A stretch of 64,000 nucleotides of DNA from Diphasiastrum complanatum (taxonomy: Eukaryota > Streptophyta > Lycopodiopsida > Lycopodiales > Lycopodiaceae). Numbering within the stretch: the stretch's first letter is position 1; the number at the start of each line of letters is the position of its first letter. Below the pieces are notes generated by a model. The model was not told the DNA's origin and made no database searches. It saw only the letters and a program-made list of their open reading frames with translations. Where the stretch lies: positions 76,357,521 through 76,421,520 of the forward strand of contig CM055096.1 in NCBI GenBank assembly GCA_029204225.1. The letters are read 5' to 3'. Shown here one piece after another: positions 14,501 through 28,275 of this stretch. The translations under genes were made by a program, and so were the position numbers.

Positions 14501-17500
14501 GATCGAGGAGGGGAATACATTAAGAATACGTTCGGTGCATTTCTTTGAGAAAAGGGAATTCTACATCAAATGACAACTCCCTATACGCCTCAACAAAATG
14601 GTGTTGCCGAGCGAAAGAATCGCATACTTATGGAGATGGCCCGTTGCATGCTCAAAACAAAGGGGCTGCCTCACAAGTTTTGTGCTGAAGCGGTTATAAC
14701 GGCATCATACATAAGCAATCGTTGTCCTACTAAAGCATTGAAAGTATTAACTCCTTATGAAGTTTGGTATGGAAAGAAGCCTACAATCTCTCACTTTCGC
14801 ATTTTTGGTTGTACGGCTTATGCTTTTGTTCCTGATAAACTTCGTACAAAGCTTGAGGATAAAGGAGTTAAATGCATTTTTGTTGGCTATAGTAGTGAAA
14901 GCAAAGGCTATAGGCTGTTCAATTTGAGCACTAACAATATTATTGTTAGTCGTGATGTGCATTTTGATGAAAAGAATTCATTGGATGTGGCCCCAACTCA
15001 TATCTTGAATGGGGACAATCCACATAGTGTGAATGTTGAAGTTTTTCCAGATTTGGTACCATCTTCTATTGCTGGAGATAAGGGGCAGCAATCAACCAGT
15101 TTCGACCTGCCCAACACCTCATCAAGTTTAGAGCCTAATGTTCATCAAGAACCGCCCATTGTTGCTCATAATCAGCCTGCAGGAGCTGTTGGACAGCAAG
15201 GACCAGTTTTGGAAGATCTTGGACAGCCAAGTGCGGTGTCGGAGGATCTTGGACAGCAAATTGTAAGAAGAGACATGGCTGTTGGACAGCCCAAAACAGT
15301 CCCACGGTGGCTGTTGTCGACTTTGCGGGACAACAAAGTAAGTTCATTCTATGATGGAAAGACACGTGCCTCTACAAAATCAGTGGTCTATGCTGATTTT
15401 TCAGATTTCGCTCTTACATCTCATGGAGATGTTGCAGAAGAACCTGTTTTCTATGAGCAGGCCAAGGGAGTAAAATGTTGGGAGGATGCGATGCAAGATG
15501 AGTATGACTCACTTATGAAGAACCAGATTTGGGTTCTTGTTGATCTTCCTCATGGGAAGAAGACAATTGGTTCTAAATGGGTATACAAAATCAAGTATAA
15601 GGCAGATGGTACCATTGAAAGGTACAAGGCAAGGCTCGTTGCCAAAGGCTATGCTCAACAAAAGGGGATTGATTATGAGGAGACTTTTTCTCCTACTGCT
15701 CGGATGACTACCGTGAGGGTAGTAACCTCTTTGGCTGCCCACTTTGGTTGGCGTTTGCATCAACTTGACATAAAGACAACATTCCTCAATGGTGATCTCA
15801 ATGAGGAAGTGTACCTTCAACAACTTGCTGGTTTTTTGGTTGAAGGCCAAGAAGATAAAGTTTGTCTTCTCAAGAAGGCACTTTATGGACTGAAGCAAGC
15901 TCCGAGGATGTGGTATCAAAAGATACATGCCTACTTTTGTGATCGAGGGTTTACTAATAGTCCTAGCGAATCTACTCTTTATGTCAAACATACTTCAGAT
16001 TATATCATCATTATTTTGTTTTATGTTGATGATATTATTTTACGGGAAGTAATGAGCAGCAGATTGATGCCGTAATACTTGATCTTGGTATGGTTTTTGA
16101 AACCTCAGATTTAGGCTTATTGCACTTTTATCTTGGTCTTGAATTTATACAAGAAGGGGCTGGAATTTTCATCTCTCAAGAACGCTACATTGGGCAGATT
16201 TTGAAGCGGTTCAAGATGGAAGATTGCAAGCCGGTTGCTACACCTATGGAGACAGGTCTGAAATTAAATAGTCAAGGTGATGGTGAATCATTTGACACTA
16301 CTTTATATTGTCAAGCTATTGGCTATCTCATTTACCTATGTAATTCAAGACCGGACATTTCTTATAGTGTCTCACTCATGAGCCCACTGTTGCTACTTCT
16401 TCTAGTAAGGCAGAATATAGAGCGATATTTTCAGCCACAACAGAGTGTTTACGGCTGAGAAGACTACTTGTTGACATGAAGTTTGGCGAGCCCTCAGCCA
16501 CTCTTATCTTTAGTGATAGTCAAAGTGCTATTGCCATTGCACGGAATCCTGTTTTTCATTCGAGGACGAAGCACATCGAGATCCATTATCACTTTGTTCA
16601 GGAGAGACTTCATGATGGCGACATTTTACTTGAATATTGTCCTATTTTTGGGGGTGCCCTGCATTTAGTAAGTGGTTAAACTTAGGGTTTGGTGGCATTT
16701 GGTTCACATTCAGGTAGAGTACTTAGATGCTCATTGTGTATTCCATTTTTGAACAGTCTGGCTAAGCATTGCTCTCCATTGCTCTTGTTGTTGTTTTCTC
16801 TCTCTCTCTCTCTCTCAGAGTTGGGCGCCCAGCCTCTTCTCTCTTGTTTTCTGTGGAGATTGATTGATAACTAGATCTTGGTGACTTGACTCTTGCTTTC
16901 CTACAAGAAAAATATTATGGAAAAGAAGAATGCAATAAAGACAAACAGAGGCAATCAAAAAATCATAAATACAGTAAGAAGACACAAAAACAGACATGAA
17001 AAATAACTAAAACAAATCAATAAAATATATACAATAGTGGTGGAGTTATATGGGGTCAACAAAAAACAACTCTTCGTAGTACCGCCGTAGACGAACGCCA
17101 TTTACGACAGTGTTGAGGAGTACTCCGTCAAGTGTTTCCAATTGGACTGCTCCATTAGGAAAGATTGTATTTATAACGTATGGTCCTTCGCTTCTGAATT
17201 TTAATTTCCCTGGGTGCTTCTTAGATGTGTAGAGAAGCACCTGATCACCTAGGTGTAAATCTTTAGTGCGCAGGTGAGGATCATGCTAAGCTTTTTGGCG
17301 ACGTTTGTTAACTAATTGTGCCTGATACGAGATGAGTCGAGTCTCGCACAATTGGGCTTACGTAAATAACCTGTTATTGACTTGTTGTTGAATGGTAGCT
17401 TTCTCACATAGATCCATAGAGAAAGCTTGCATGACTCGCAAGGAAGGAACTAGGAATTCAACATGCATTACTGCCTCTAATCCGTTGTGCTCAGGATATA

Positions 17501-20500
17501 CCGTGCTTGGGTATTCTTTGCTGCTGGCCTGATGGGCCCAACAAAGTCTATACCCCACCTATGGAAGGCTTCGACTTCTATAATGGGTGTCAGCGGGGTA
17601 AAGTCTGCTTTTGTGTTCTTTTTGGCTCGTTGGCAAACATCACACGTTTGAATGATAGCAAAGGTATCCTTAAACAGTGATGGCCACCATAAGCCCGCTT
17701 TGAGGATGATCTTAGCAGTCGCTTCAGTTGAGAAGTGACTGTCGCCAATGCCCTCATGTGTCTGAGATATGATAGGATGTATCTCAGATTCATAAGCACA
17801 TCTGCGTATAATACCGTCAGCGCCCCTTTTATATAATTGTCTTGCTATGAGTTGAAAGGGTGCTGCTTTTAGCAAAAATTTCCTTTTTGCTACTGTACTG
17901 AGGCTTTCTTTGAGTCTGCCAGTGGTTAGGAACTGAGTGATTTCCTCAACCCATAAGGGAGTGGCATCGATCGGAAAAAGGCATGCATCAAGTAGATCGT
18001 CGTTGATTGGTGCATCAGCCTTTTCAGCATTAGGAAGTCTGGAAAGGTGATCAGCCATGAAGTGTTGTGTTCCTTTCTTGACGACTACACGGAAATTGAA
18101 TTCCTCGAGTATTAAGAGCCATCGAGCTATGCGTCCCGTTTTACAGGATTTATTAACAATAGATTACAGTGCTTGATGGTCTGTGTAGAATGCAAAGGTT
18201 TGGCCTAGTAAATAGTGACGGAGTTGTTGTACGGCGTAGTCCATGGCCAGTGCTTCTCTCTCGGTTGTTGTATAGTTTACTTCAGCAGGCACCAGTTGCC
18301 TGCTCAAGAAGCGTATTGGAAAATCCCTTCCATATTCACCCGGTTGTGCTAGGAGACCCCCTATGGCATACTTACTTGCGTTGGTATGCACATGGAATTC
18401 CTTCGTGAATTCTGGGGAACGAAGTATGGGTGCAGTAGTAAGTGCTGTTTTCAAAGCCTCAAAAGCTTTTATACTTTCCTTGGTCCATCTAGGGTATACC
18501 ACAACTAAATAAACGAGTCTCGCCTTACCGACGTTGTCGATTATGAAGACGTGGTAATAGTTAGTGTGGCCTAGGAAGACGTAAACTTGCTTCACAATTG
18601 TAGGTAGAGGCATCTCAACTATAACCTTGATCTTAGAAGGATCGGTAGAAATACCATCCTTTGACATGATGTGTCCCAGGACAACCATGGGTTACCCAGA
18701 TTTGACATTTGTCAGGGTTTAGTGATATACCAAACCGACGACAAAGAATGAATTTTCTCAAGGGCTTCGAGGTGCTTGTCTACAGAAGAATGTACACCCA
18801 AATCATCGAGATAAATCTCAACAATTCGATGTAACAAATCTTGAAACGCCATTTGCATGACGCGTTGGAACGTGGAAGGGGTGTTGCATAAGCCAAAAGG
18901 CATGACATTATAAGCATAAACGTCGTTTTATGTGGCAAACGCAGTTTTGTGTCCATCTTTTGGAGCAATTTGGACCAAAAAATAGCCACTAAACCCATCT
19001 AAGAAGCTGAAAGCCTCAGCTCCTGCCATTTCCTCAAGGATCTGCGTAGTTAGGGGTAAGGGGAAATGCTCTTTCTTTGTAACCGTGTTAAGGTTTTTGA
19101 GATCAACGCATATACGAAGCTTGTCGTTTTTCTTGGGTACTACCACAATGGGCGATACCCAATCAGTATGTTGGACTTCATAGATGAAGCCAGCATCCAG
19201 CAATTTCTTAATATCTTCATCGATCCGCTCGTGATAAATAGGGTTACATCTGTACGGCTTAGCCCGAATAGGCTTCGCGTTCTCTTCTAATGGTATAGTA
19301 TGGACCGCTACTTCAGGAGGGACCCCCTTCATTTCAGTATAATTCCATGCAAATACATCATTGTATTTGCGGAGTAAGGTTTCCAGATCAAAAAGTTGAC
19401 CTGGCGTGAGGTGGGCTCCGACGTGAACAATGCGATCCACGTCCTCATCAGGATCTTTAAGATTTAACTCTATGGTCTTGGCAGGTCCTTCAAAGGATTG
19501 GGTAACTTGTGTAGGTTTCCGTTGTGGTTGTGGCAACTGGATGACTACGTCATCAAGTGTGAAGTCTTTGAATTTTCGGGGTAGTCAAACGGAGATTCCA
19601 CAAAGTTCTCTGGAACTTCTCTGGAACTTCTCTGGAACTTTGGGAATCATCGATGCGGATGTGTGAGTAGATGTGGAAGTTTGATTGTTGGGTTGGTCCT
19701 TTTGTTGCGCGGACAACAGCTTGATAGGTTGCTTAAGCTTTTCACGCATATGTTCTTGTCGCTCGGTTAATTTTGTGTCGATGACTTGATTTTTTTGAAA
19801 CCGAGGTTTTCGGGTTGTTCCACTCCTGGATCTGGGTAGTCTCTTGGTAATGTGGAAGCTGTCAAGGAGCTTCCCGTATAGTTAGTTGGTTTTTCTAGGT
19901 TTTGCTGTTGTTGTTGGTTTTGGCGCTGGGAGGATCCTGTTAAGTTGCTTTGGGCAATCTTTGAAACTGTGTTTTCGAACACAGTCTGGACATTCAGCAT
20001 GGTATTGGTTTTTCACTTTACAGTTGACTATGAAATGTCCCGTTTCAGGAAAATGATTATTGCAAGCTACTATCGGGCTACTTTTTCCATCTGGCGTGTG
20101 CATAAATCAGGATGTACAAGACATGCTAATAGGCCGAGTAGTCCTCTTGCAAAGCTTCATCTACTCATGAGATCATTTTTTACTAATTTTTAGCTGCTAC
20201 TGGATATTTATAATGAAATTTCAATATTTTTCGACATAGTAGCCATTCTTTATTGACAAAGAGATTCATGGGGAAATTTTTGTTGGAATGTAAATGGAAT
20301 TGCTTACATTACCATAGGTTACTTTGACCCAAAAGGTCCGAGAGTTGTGTAACCATGGTCATTTATTATATTAGGCCACCTTTTGCTCATGGGTCCCATG
20401 GCAATTGCATAGCCATTCTGGATGGCTAGCTGTCCTGGATTTTCTGGAATTGTGGAATACTCATCTCATTTGCACGAGCATGAGGTATCTTCATGGTAGG

Positions 20501-23500
20501 GTTGTGAACTACCAGAAGCGAGTGTTGTATCCTGATGGTATGTGTGATTGTAGGAGTGATCGACAAAATGTGTTGGTGCAGGTTCTTTATGGTGTCGATG
20601 TTTTTGGGCTCCTACGTCTGTTGTCCTCTTGGAGGTGGACCTAAGAGTGCCAGTTGAGGTTGAGGTTCATGCTTGGGTTGAGGTTGAGGGTCATGCTTGG
20701 ATATGAATCTGCAGATTGTTTCGTGGAGGATATTGCTGAGATGGGTTCCGGGAAACAAATTGCTGTCTAGGAGGTTGGTATTGCCCTCCTGATTGGTCAT
20801 GAGGTTGATTCCTCGGGTTGTAGTAGCAGTAGAATGAGGTATGGCCCATGAAGTCACAGATGTCGCATTTAATCAAGTAAGTATCTGGGACTGGTTGATA
20901 AGATGGGCACCCATTGCCAGTGTGTGCACCTCTACAATGAGAGCACTAGGTATTATCCCGTCTATGATGGATTTGGCCAGTGGGTAATTGACCTGGCATG
21001 GAGCTCTGTATAGATTTTAGGGTGTTTTGAAACTCTTTCGTGAGTTTCTCCATCTGTTGTTGGTGTTGCTGGTTAAGCAACTCCATCTGGGTTTTCCATA
21101 ATTGTTCTCGAGTTTCTTCATTTGGTCTAGAGTCATGGACAGCACGGTGTGCTCTCCGTTCTTGAGGTTCATCAACATCCGATCCTTCGTCCTCTTCGCG
21201 GATGGCATAAGACGTGGCTTGTTTTAATGATGTGTATTCATCATTAGATCGAAGTTCACGTCTGATCCATCTTGGGAGTCCGACTAGGAACCAGATGATG
21301 AGCATGGACTCTGTGGGCTGTTCTTGTAACTGACTTTTTATTCATTTGAATCTTCAATATAGTCACGTACTTTTTTTTTTCTTTTGTCATTTTGATATTG
21401 CTTAATTTGACAAATGGACTTTCAATCAAACGAAACGGTTTGAATCGCTTGATGAAGGCTTCTTTCAAGAGTGACCAATCTCGTTGAAAAACCCTTCTCG
21501 TGCTCGATCAATCATGGTCATCGAGAAGAGTTGTACCATGGCTTCTGGAGATGTCTGACCATAGACATCACAAGCATTCTCAAAGACTTGTAGAAATCTT
21601 TGAGGGTTTGAATTGTCGTCGTACTTAGGAAGGTCTAGCTTTGGTGTTCGTTTTTCAGTAGGTGGACCGTGGTTGGCAAAAGCCCCGTTTAGGTGAGCTC
21701 TTGAGTGTGAGGATTCAACAACATGAAATTGCGGTCGGTCATAGGCAACTTCAGCTCTCATAGGTTCCCATCTTTCGAATGGGTTGGCGGATGGCTCATG
21801 GATTTGTGATTTCATTCAAGAGTACCTATTGTATCTAGCTTGTTCTGTGGAAGGAGATACCATCTCTGGTGGGTAGTCCTCTGTGGAATTAGGATCATAA
21901 GGACGATCCATATGGAATGTCTAGAGTACCTTAGGATTGGGTATGTGATCTTCTTGGACTCTTTGTTTGTTGTTGTTGTTTTCTTTTTTTTTACACTCTG
22001 GATTAAAATATATCAAGGTATATTTATCAGAGTATAGTGATCTGATATATCCAAATGGCACAATATTCAAGGTGGTGGTATTGCAAAAGGACTTAGCTGA
22101 TAGTTGTGGCCATTGGATAGTGGTAAGGTCTAGTCAAATATAGGGTTGACTTCTAATTGACTCGGCTCGGTTGAGATGTCAATGCAATGACTCGGTTGAG
22201 ATTTGAAAGATGGGCTCGGATGAGATCGTAACAGAGAGACTCGGTTGAGATTTGAGTTATGGATTCGGTCGAGATCTGACAGAAATACTCGGTCGAGATC
22301 GGACTGAAAAATTCAATCGAGATCGGACTGAAAGGTTTAGTCGAGATCGGACTGAAAGGTTCGGTGGAGACTTGAAGTAGAGATATTCGGTCGAGATCTT
22401 AATGAGATCGTTGGTCGAGATCTTAACGAAGAGGCTCGGTCGAGATCATGACGGGAGACTCGGTCGAGATCCGAACGAAAAGACTCGGTTGAGATCTTAA
22501 CGAGAGACTCGGTCGAGATTCGAACGAAAAGACTCGGTCGAGATCCGAACGAAAAGACTCGGTTCTGGATTGTAAAAGGATAAGCAAGATCTACACCACA
22601 AACCTAGTCTATTTAGTTTACCTGAATGCTGAAATCTACTCTAAAATTAGAACAAGAAATCTATTTCACTCTAATCCACATTGCACAAATGAAAGAAAGC
22701 AGGAAATTTAATCTAAAGCACAACCACAATCAATAAATGGAAATGCATGTTCATAAAAGCATCACTCAAGAAAACTGTCATGATCAAGGAGCTTCAAGAA
22801 GGCCAAGAACTCGTGGAGGATCTTCTTTATTCAACAAGAGCAAATGACATTACAAGTAAAAGCTCTCTCACAAGAGAGGGGGGCTCTTAATTAAACTATG
22901 AGGCTGCCCATGTGGAGCATAAGTGGCAATTCCACTAATCTACAAATTCCAAGTGGAATTAGCTCTTCCACTAGAGGTCACCATCAAAAGGTGGCTCACT
23001 CTAGTTTATTTAAGAGGGGTCTACATTTATTACATTGCCTAGAAATCCTACTAGCTCCTACATGGTCATTTCTTCTCTGGGATTCACCATGAGGCTCACA
23101 TGATTTTGAACTGTACTTCTAGTTAGTAATTCTCGGCTCTCATGCTCAACTCTCATCTTCATCCTTCTCTCTTCCTTCTGAGACCTCCTCGGTCAAGGGT
23201 GAGGGGTGCTCTTTATAACAGCTCAGCTCGGCATCTTGGGGATTCTTCGGAATCTGCCAACAGTGGGTTAGCAAGATGGTTGCACGCCACCCTGCCACCT
23301 AGGCTTCACACATGTGAGCTGTAAGCCAGAAAATCCAGTACGAGGGCACACTTTTACAAGGAGAGATGCACCAAATTCCTATCCTAGCCCCACATGCCTT
23401 CAATCAAAGGTTACAAGCACTCTACTAAGGTTCATTAGAGAGGCATAGAAGCTTCTAACAGGTCCATCAACCAAGCATAAGCTTAGATCAAGCAAAAATT

Positions 23501-26500
23501 GCTTCTATGGAGGGTGCCAACAAGGGAAACTTCAAGATAACGGTGCCTAAGCCTGCCACCACCAAATTGGGTGCATGATTGCTCAAATTAGAGGCTATCC
23601 ATCATATCTTTCAGCTTGTAAACAGGTTCAGAGGTTTCAAATCACATATCAAAAGTTATTCATGCTCAAATATCGCCAAGAAATCACAATTTTTGACTTT
23701 TTGAGATCCTTAATGGTGTCTGATCCCAACCAAACTTGGAGACAGCAGCCCCTGGACAGCTTCATTACACCTCTAAAAACGTGCATGCAAAGTTTCATCC
23801 AAGTATATTAGGAAAAACTCTCGAAATAGTGAAAAACCCATCAAAAAACCATGTTTTATGCCCTTTTTTCGATTTTTCACCATGGACAAGTGGATCAAAT
23901 CCACATGCAAGTGCAATCAGAACTGATCTACTATAATTTGGCTACATCCAAGCACAAAAAGTTTTGATTCCATCAAATATTGGCTCATATAGCCGATTTC
24001 TAGCTCAAAATTGCCTAATTTTGACTAAAAATCACTATCTGGATCCAATAGTACCGGCATGCAATTATTAATTACTGTCATAATGACTGTAAAACAATAA
24101 GTACAAACCTAAAAAACGTTCTTGCACAGTAGCTTTGACAAATTTCAAGCTAAAACATTGAATACTAGCTCAAAAACCGCAAAAAACCGTCAAAAATCCA
24201 AAATTTTCCATCATTTTCTATGGAAAATCTCCATAACAATGGTCATTAGGCCGAAAGTAAATCAAAATCAGAGAAGCCACTTACTTGGAGGCCAATTCCA
24301 CCACCTGGAAGTAAAAAGCAAGGAAATCCTACCAAAAAGCTGCAAAAAGCAAGAATTTTAACTCCACCTTTTGATTGATGCAAGCCTTGCTTTGATACCA
24401 CTATAACGATCGCTAGGTGAAGATCTCTCAAGATCCTGTCGCATGCAACCAAAAGGATACCTATGGAGCAAAACCACCCAACGAACAGGAAACGACAAGT
24501 CAAGTCCCTAACTGCTTCAGCCCCGGGCCACGGCGGCTGAGCGGCACGGTGCCGGGTGGGTCTGAGCTTCGTGGAGAGCTAAACGACCAATTTTCGATAT
24601 TTGGTAAGTGTAGGCTTGATTTTTTCAATTGTTGACATTGAGCTGTAGGCAACCAAATCGAGCGTAGTTTGGCCCTAGACCACCTTTCTTCACACCCACA
24701 ATGATTCCTACAGCGTCAGTTTCAGTCGTTACGGCACGCCCAGCGAGATTTGAACACCACATTCCAAATGCTTGTGTATTTTTGCCATTTTCACAAAATG
24801 ACTTGTTGGAAACCGAGTGAGGTGATGTCTGAGCCTAGAATGCATTTCCACATGCCTGCACAGACTCCTACGACCTCCGTTCCGCCCGTCTACGTCCGTA
24901 TCACAAATTTCAATTTTCATGCCCTGATTCCATACTTTTTAGGGTTTAGGCGTGGACCATCGTGCAAACATCTACTAGGGGCGTGGTTTAGGCCCACACT
25001 GCACTCCTTTATGCCTGCATGGACTCCGACGCTAACGTCAGTCGCCTGTTATCCCTCATACTGAAATTATTCTATCCCACGCCCTAATCTCATGTTCTTC
25101 TTTGGCACTTGATATGATGTGTGAACTGGAATCGTTCTGATGTATGCTCTGGTATTTTGAGCTCTATTTGAGCTCGGTAATGTTGTTCAATGCAATGTAT
25201 TTTTTTTCTACTGAACGTTTGCCTGATTATTTGTTGTTTGCAGGTTTAGGGTCGTGTTGATACGATACCAGTGCGGGACCGAGGCCTTTGGGCCGAGGTT
25301 GAGCTTACCGAAGGGGATGTGGGCACACACCATGGCTCAGGCACCCGCAGATGGAGATGCTTGCATTGCGGTGGTCACTTCACGGGATCACTCACCAGGA
25401 TTAGGGCTCACTTGCTGCGGGTCAGAGGGCCAGATGGGCGGACATTGGGCATATCTGATTGCCCCAGGATTTCTGATGAGGATCTGCAGAGGTTGTCTAC
25501 CATGTACGGGCCCGATATTGCATCACAGGGTTCTAGACAGGGACAAGTAGCAGGAGCAGCTACAGGCAGGCATGCAGGAGGGCTCACAGGCAGGCAGGTA
25601 GGGCCTACCATGGGTATTGGGCCCAGTACATCACGGGCAGGGCATGGTACAGCTGTAGGGCGTAGTACATCACGGGTTGGGCATGGTACAGGTGCAGTGC
25701 CTAGTACATCACGGGCAGAGCATGGTACAGGTGCAGGGCCCAGTACATCACGGGCAGAGCATGGTACAGCTGCAGGGCCCAGTACACGTGGTTCAGTTTG
25801 TCACCGACAATGCCTCAAACTGCAAGCAGATGGGCGAGATTATGATGAGGGAGCACCCCAGCATTGTGTGGACACCCTGTGCGGCACATTGCATAGACTT
25901 GCTCATCCATGACCTGTGTGCGCTTCCATGGATCAGAGATGTATAGTTTGTTCTATTTGTTATGCTTTCTTCCTTCGATGCTGCTAACCACGTCTCAACT
26001 ACTATCTAAACTTTTTACTGGATGTTTGTGTTGCAGATCACTACTACGGCCATGCGCCTGGTCACTTTTGTCACCAGGAAGAGGCGTGTGTTGTCCCTGT
26101 TCCGCACCTTCTCCACCCTAAACCTGAAGAAGCCCACACCCACATGCTTTGCGTTTTACTTCTTGGTGCTAGAGCGATTGGTGGTGGTGAAGGACGCATT
26201 GCGGCGGATGGTTTCCAGGCCTTCCGGGACTTTACAGACCTCCCCCATTCGGCATTTTTCTAGTCCACTGTGTACGGCGACGAGTTCTGGAGAGCTGCTG
26301 AGGAGATTACTAGGATCCTTCTACCCATTTTCAGAGTGCTGCGCCTGGTAGACCGTGAGGGGTGCACCCTCGGTCTCATTTACGAGTTCGTGGACCGCAT
26401 CGGCGAGGGGATTCTGACGTCATCCTTGGACGAGCACAGGTATGACTCTTCAGTGTCTAGTTTGTTGTTTCTCACTCAAGTCTAATGCGTTTCTTTTATG

Positions 26501-28182
26501 CTATGGTTTAGTGATTGTTGTAATTTGTCTGCTGCAGGAGGCGCGAGATCTCACGTATCTGGGAGGCCAGATGGGACTACTTCCACCGACCCATCCACGC
26601 CGTAGCCCACATGTTGCACCCCTTGTGGCGCTCTGCCCGAGAGAGGGACGATCCGGAGCTGCACCGGGGATGGGTGGAGTACACGGAGCGCGTATGGCCC
26701 GGACCAGGTACGTGTGAGAAATCGGTTGGTAGCAATGTTACTGCAGTATTGTACTCATTGGTAGTGTGTGAATTCGAGGGGTCTTACATGTACCATGTTT
26801 TTCCTTTTGCCAACAGGTCCGATTCTGGCCAACATTGCAAGCCAGCTGCTCGCATTTGAGTGCTTCCAGTTTCCTTTCGATGGAGAGCAGAGTCGGCGGA
26901 GGGAGGATCATCTGAGGCCCGTTACATGGTGGTGCATCCATGGGCGCAGCACAGGTGACCTGAGGCGATTGGCTGAGAGAGTCCTTGCACAGGACTGTTC
27001 AGCAGGAGCTTGCGAGTGGAATTGTAGCACCTGGGCCTTGTATCACACGCAGAAGAGGAACATGTTGTCCATCGAGCAGTGTAGGCGGTTGGTGTTTGTG
27101 AACACCAACGACCGTATGCTAAGGCGCACACGAGGAGAGGGTCAGATGCTCGAGGTGAGTCACATCATCAGCCCTTTTTTCTTGCTATGCTTTGATGAAT
27201 TGATTTGCTTTCAAAATATGCAGTGAGTTGCACAATACCTGCCTGACAACAATGTATTGTTTTTGGTTGCAGGTGGACCCTGACACTTGCTTGGTGGATT
27301 CGATAGCTGCTGCTCCCCGGGCACCACCCACGCAGGAGGAGATGGATGACGAGATCCATAGAGTTCTACAGACAGGCACAGGCTAACGCACGGGCTTTAC
27401 AGCGGCAGAGGAGGACAGAGAGGCAGAGGGAGAGGGCTGAGGAGGGCGATGACGAGGGCTCGGAGGGTGGAGAGATGCTCGGGGCCGACTATGTGGAGGA
27501 GGAGGAGTGGGTTGAGGGGGATACGGACGAGGACGAGGAGATGTGGGCGGAGGCACAGGGGGGTAACTTGGCTGACCTGCTGGTGGACCCTGATGCAGAG
27601 ACAGAGGAGGAGCCAGCCATTCCTGCACGTAGGCCTAGGGGGAGACCTAGAGGTTCTGGGAGGGGGGGGCTGAGTACTCTTTTTGTAGACAGGAGTTGAG
27701 CATCACAGGCAGCCGTTGGCCAGGCATCATCACAATGGGTAGGGCCATCCCAGGGCGTAGTGTCACAGCCACCTGACACACAAGCACGACGGAGTAGACA
27801 CAGGGCTGGGGGCAGCCAGATGGGGGCCAGAGGAGGGGAGAGAGGCAGAGGCAAAGGCAGAGGTAGAGGCAGGGGGAGGGGGGTGGTCCAGAGCTAGGGC
27901 ACGCAGCAGAGCCAGGGCCACACCACGGCATATGGCTCCCTCCAGTTCCGATTCATCTGCGAACCCATGGGACCTGCAGTCCACAGATTCGGATGATTTA
28001 TCCTACCATGAATCTGACGAGCCTTAGTTGTATAGTTTTCATTACGTTCATGGAACATCATTGTACCCCTTTTTGGTGGCATGTGGCCCGATATTATATA
28101 TTATGATGATCCTATTCACAGCATTGTCGTGATTCAGTATTGTTCTTTGTGGTTTTAGTTCAGTAACTTCGGTTTTATGGTT

Positions 28183-28275
<93 letters not shown>

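Larger units (their letters stand above)
11505..16905 (+). mobile_element. Copia retrotransposon with AGAAA target-site duplication
   Basis: The 5' LTR starts TGTTAGAAATAAATG at 11505. The 3' LTR ends CTTTCCTACA at 16905. The 5 bp before (11500-11504) and after (16906-16910) are both AGAAA, so the outer ends are the original insertion ends. Internal order is gag, protease, integrase, RT, RNase H, as in Copia. The 3' LTR lacks its first part (see its entry) and the coding region has frameshifts and an internal deletion, so the copy is dead. It adjoins the 3' end of a minus-strand Gypsy element at 17046. Confidence 0.93.
17046..21815 (-). mobile_element. Ty3/Gypsy element, Tat/Athila-like, decayed
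   Basis: Minus-strand gag, zinc-finger region, RT, RNase H and integrase in Gypsy order. The RT entry motif [13 protein letters not shown] and RNase H/integrase blocks such as [10 protein letters not shown] resemble the Tat/Athila lineage; no chromodomain is seen. LTRs could not be delimited. The right side probably extends through the minisatellite leader towards a primer-site-like sequence at 24389, and the left side is where the Copia element ends. Confidence 0.8.

Noticed and set aside
27383..27984. Long minus-strand frames over the hAT copy A tail
   Set aside because: Shadows of a GC-rich, Glu/Arg/Gly-repeat coding tail on the plus strand.
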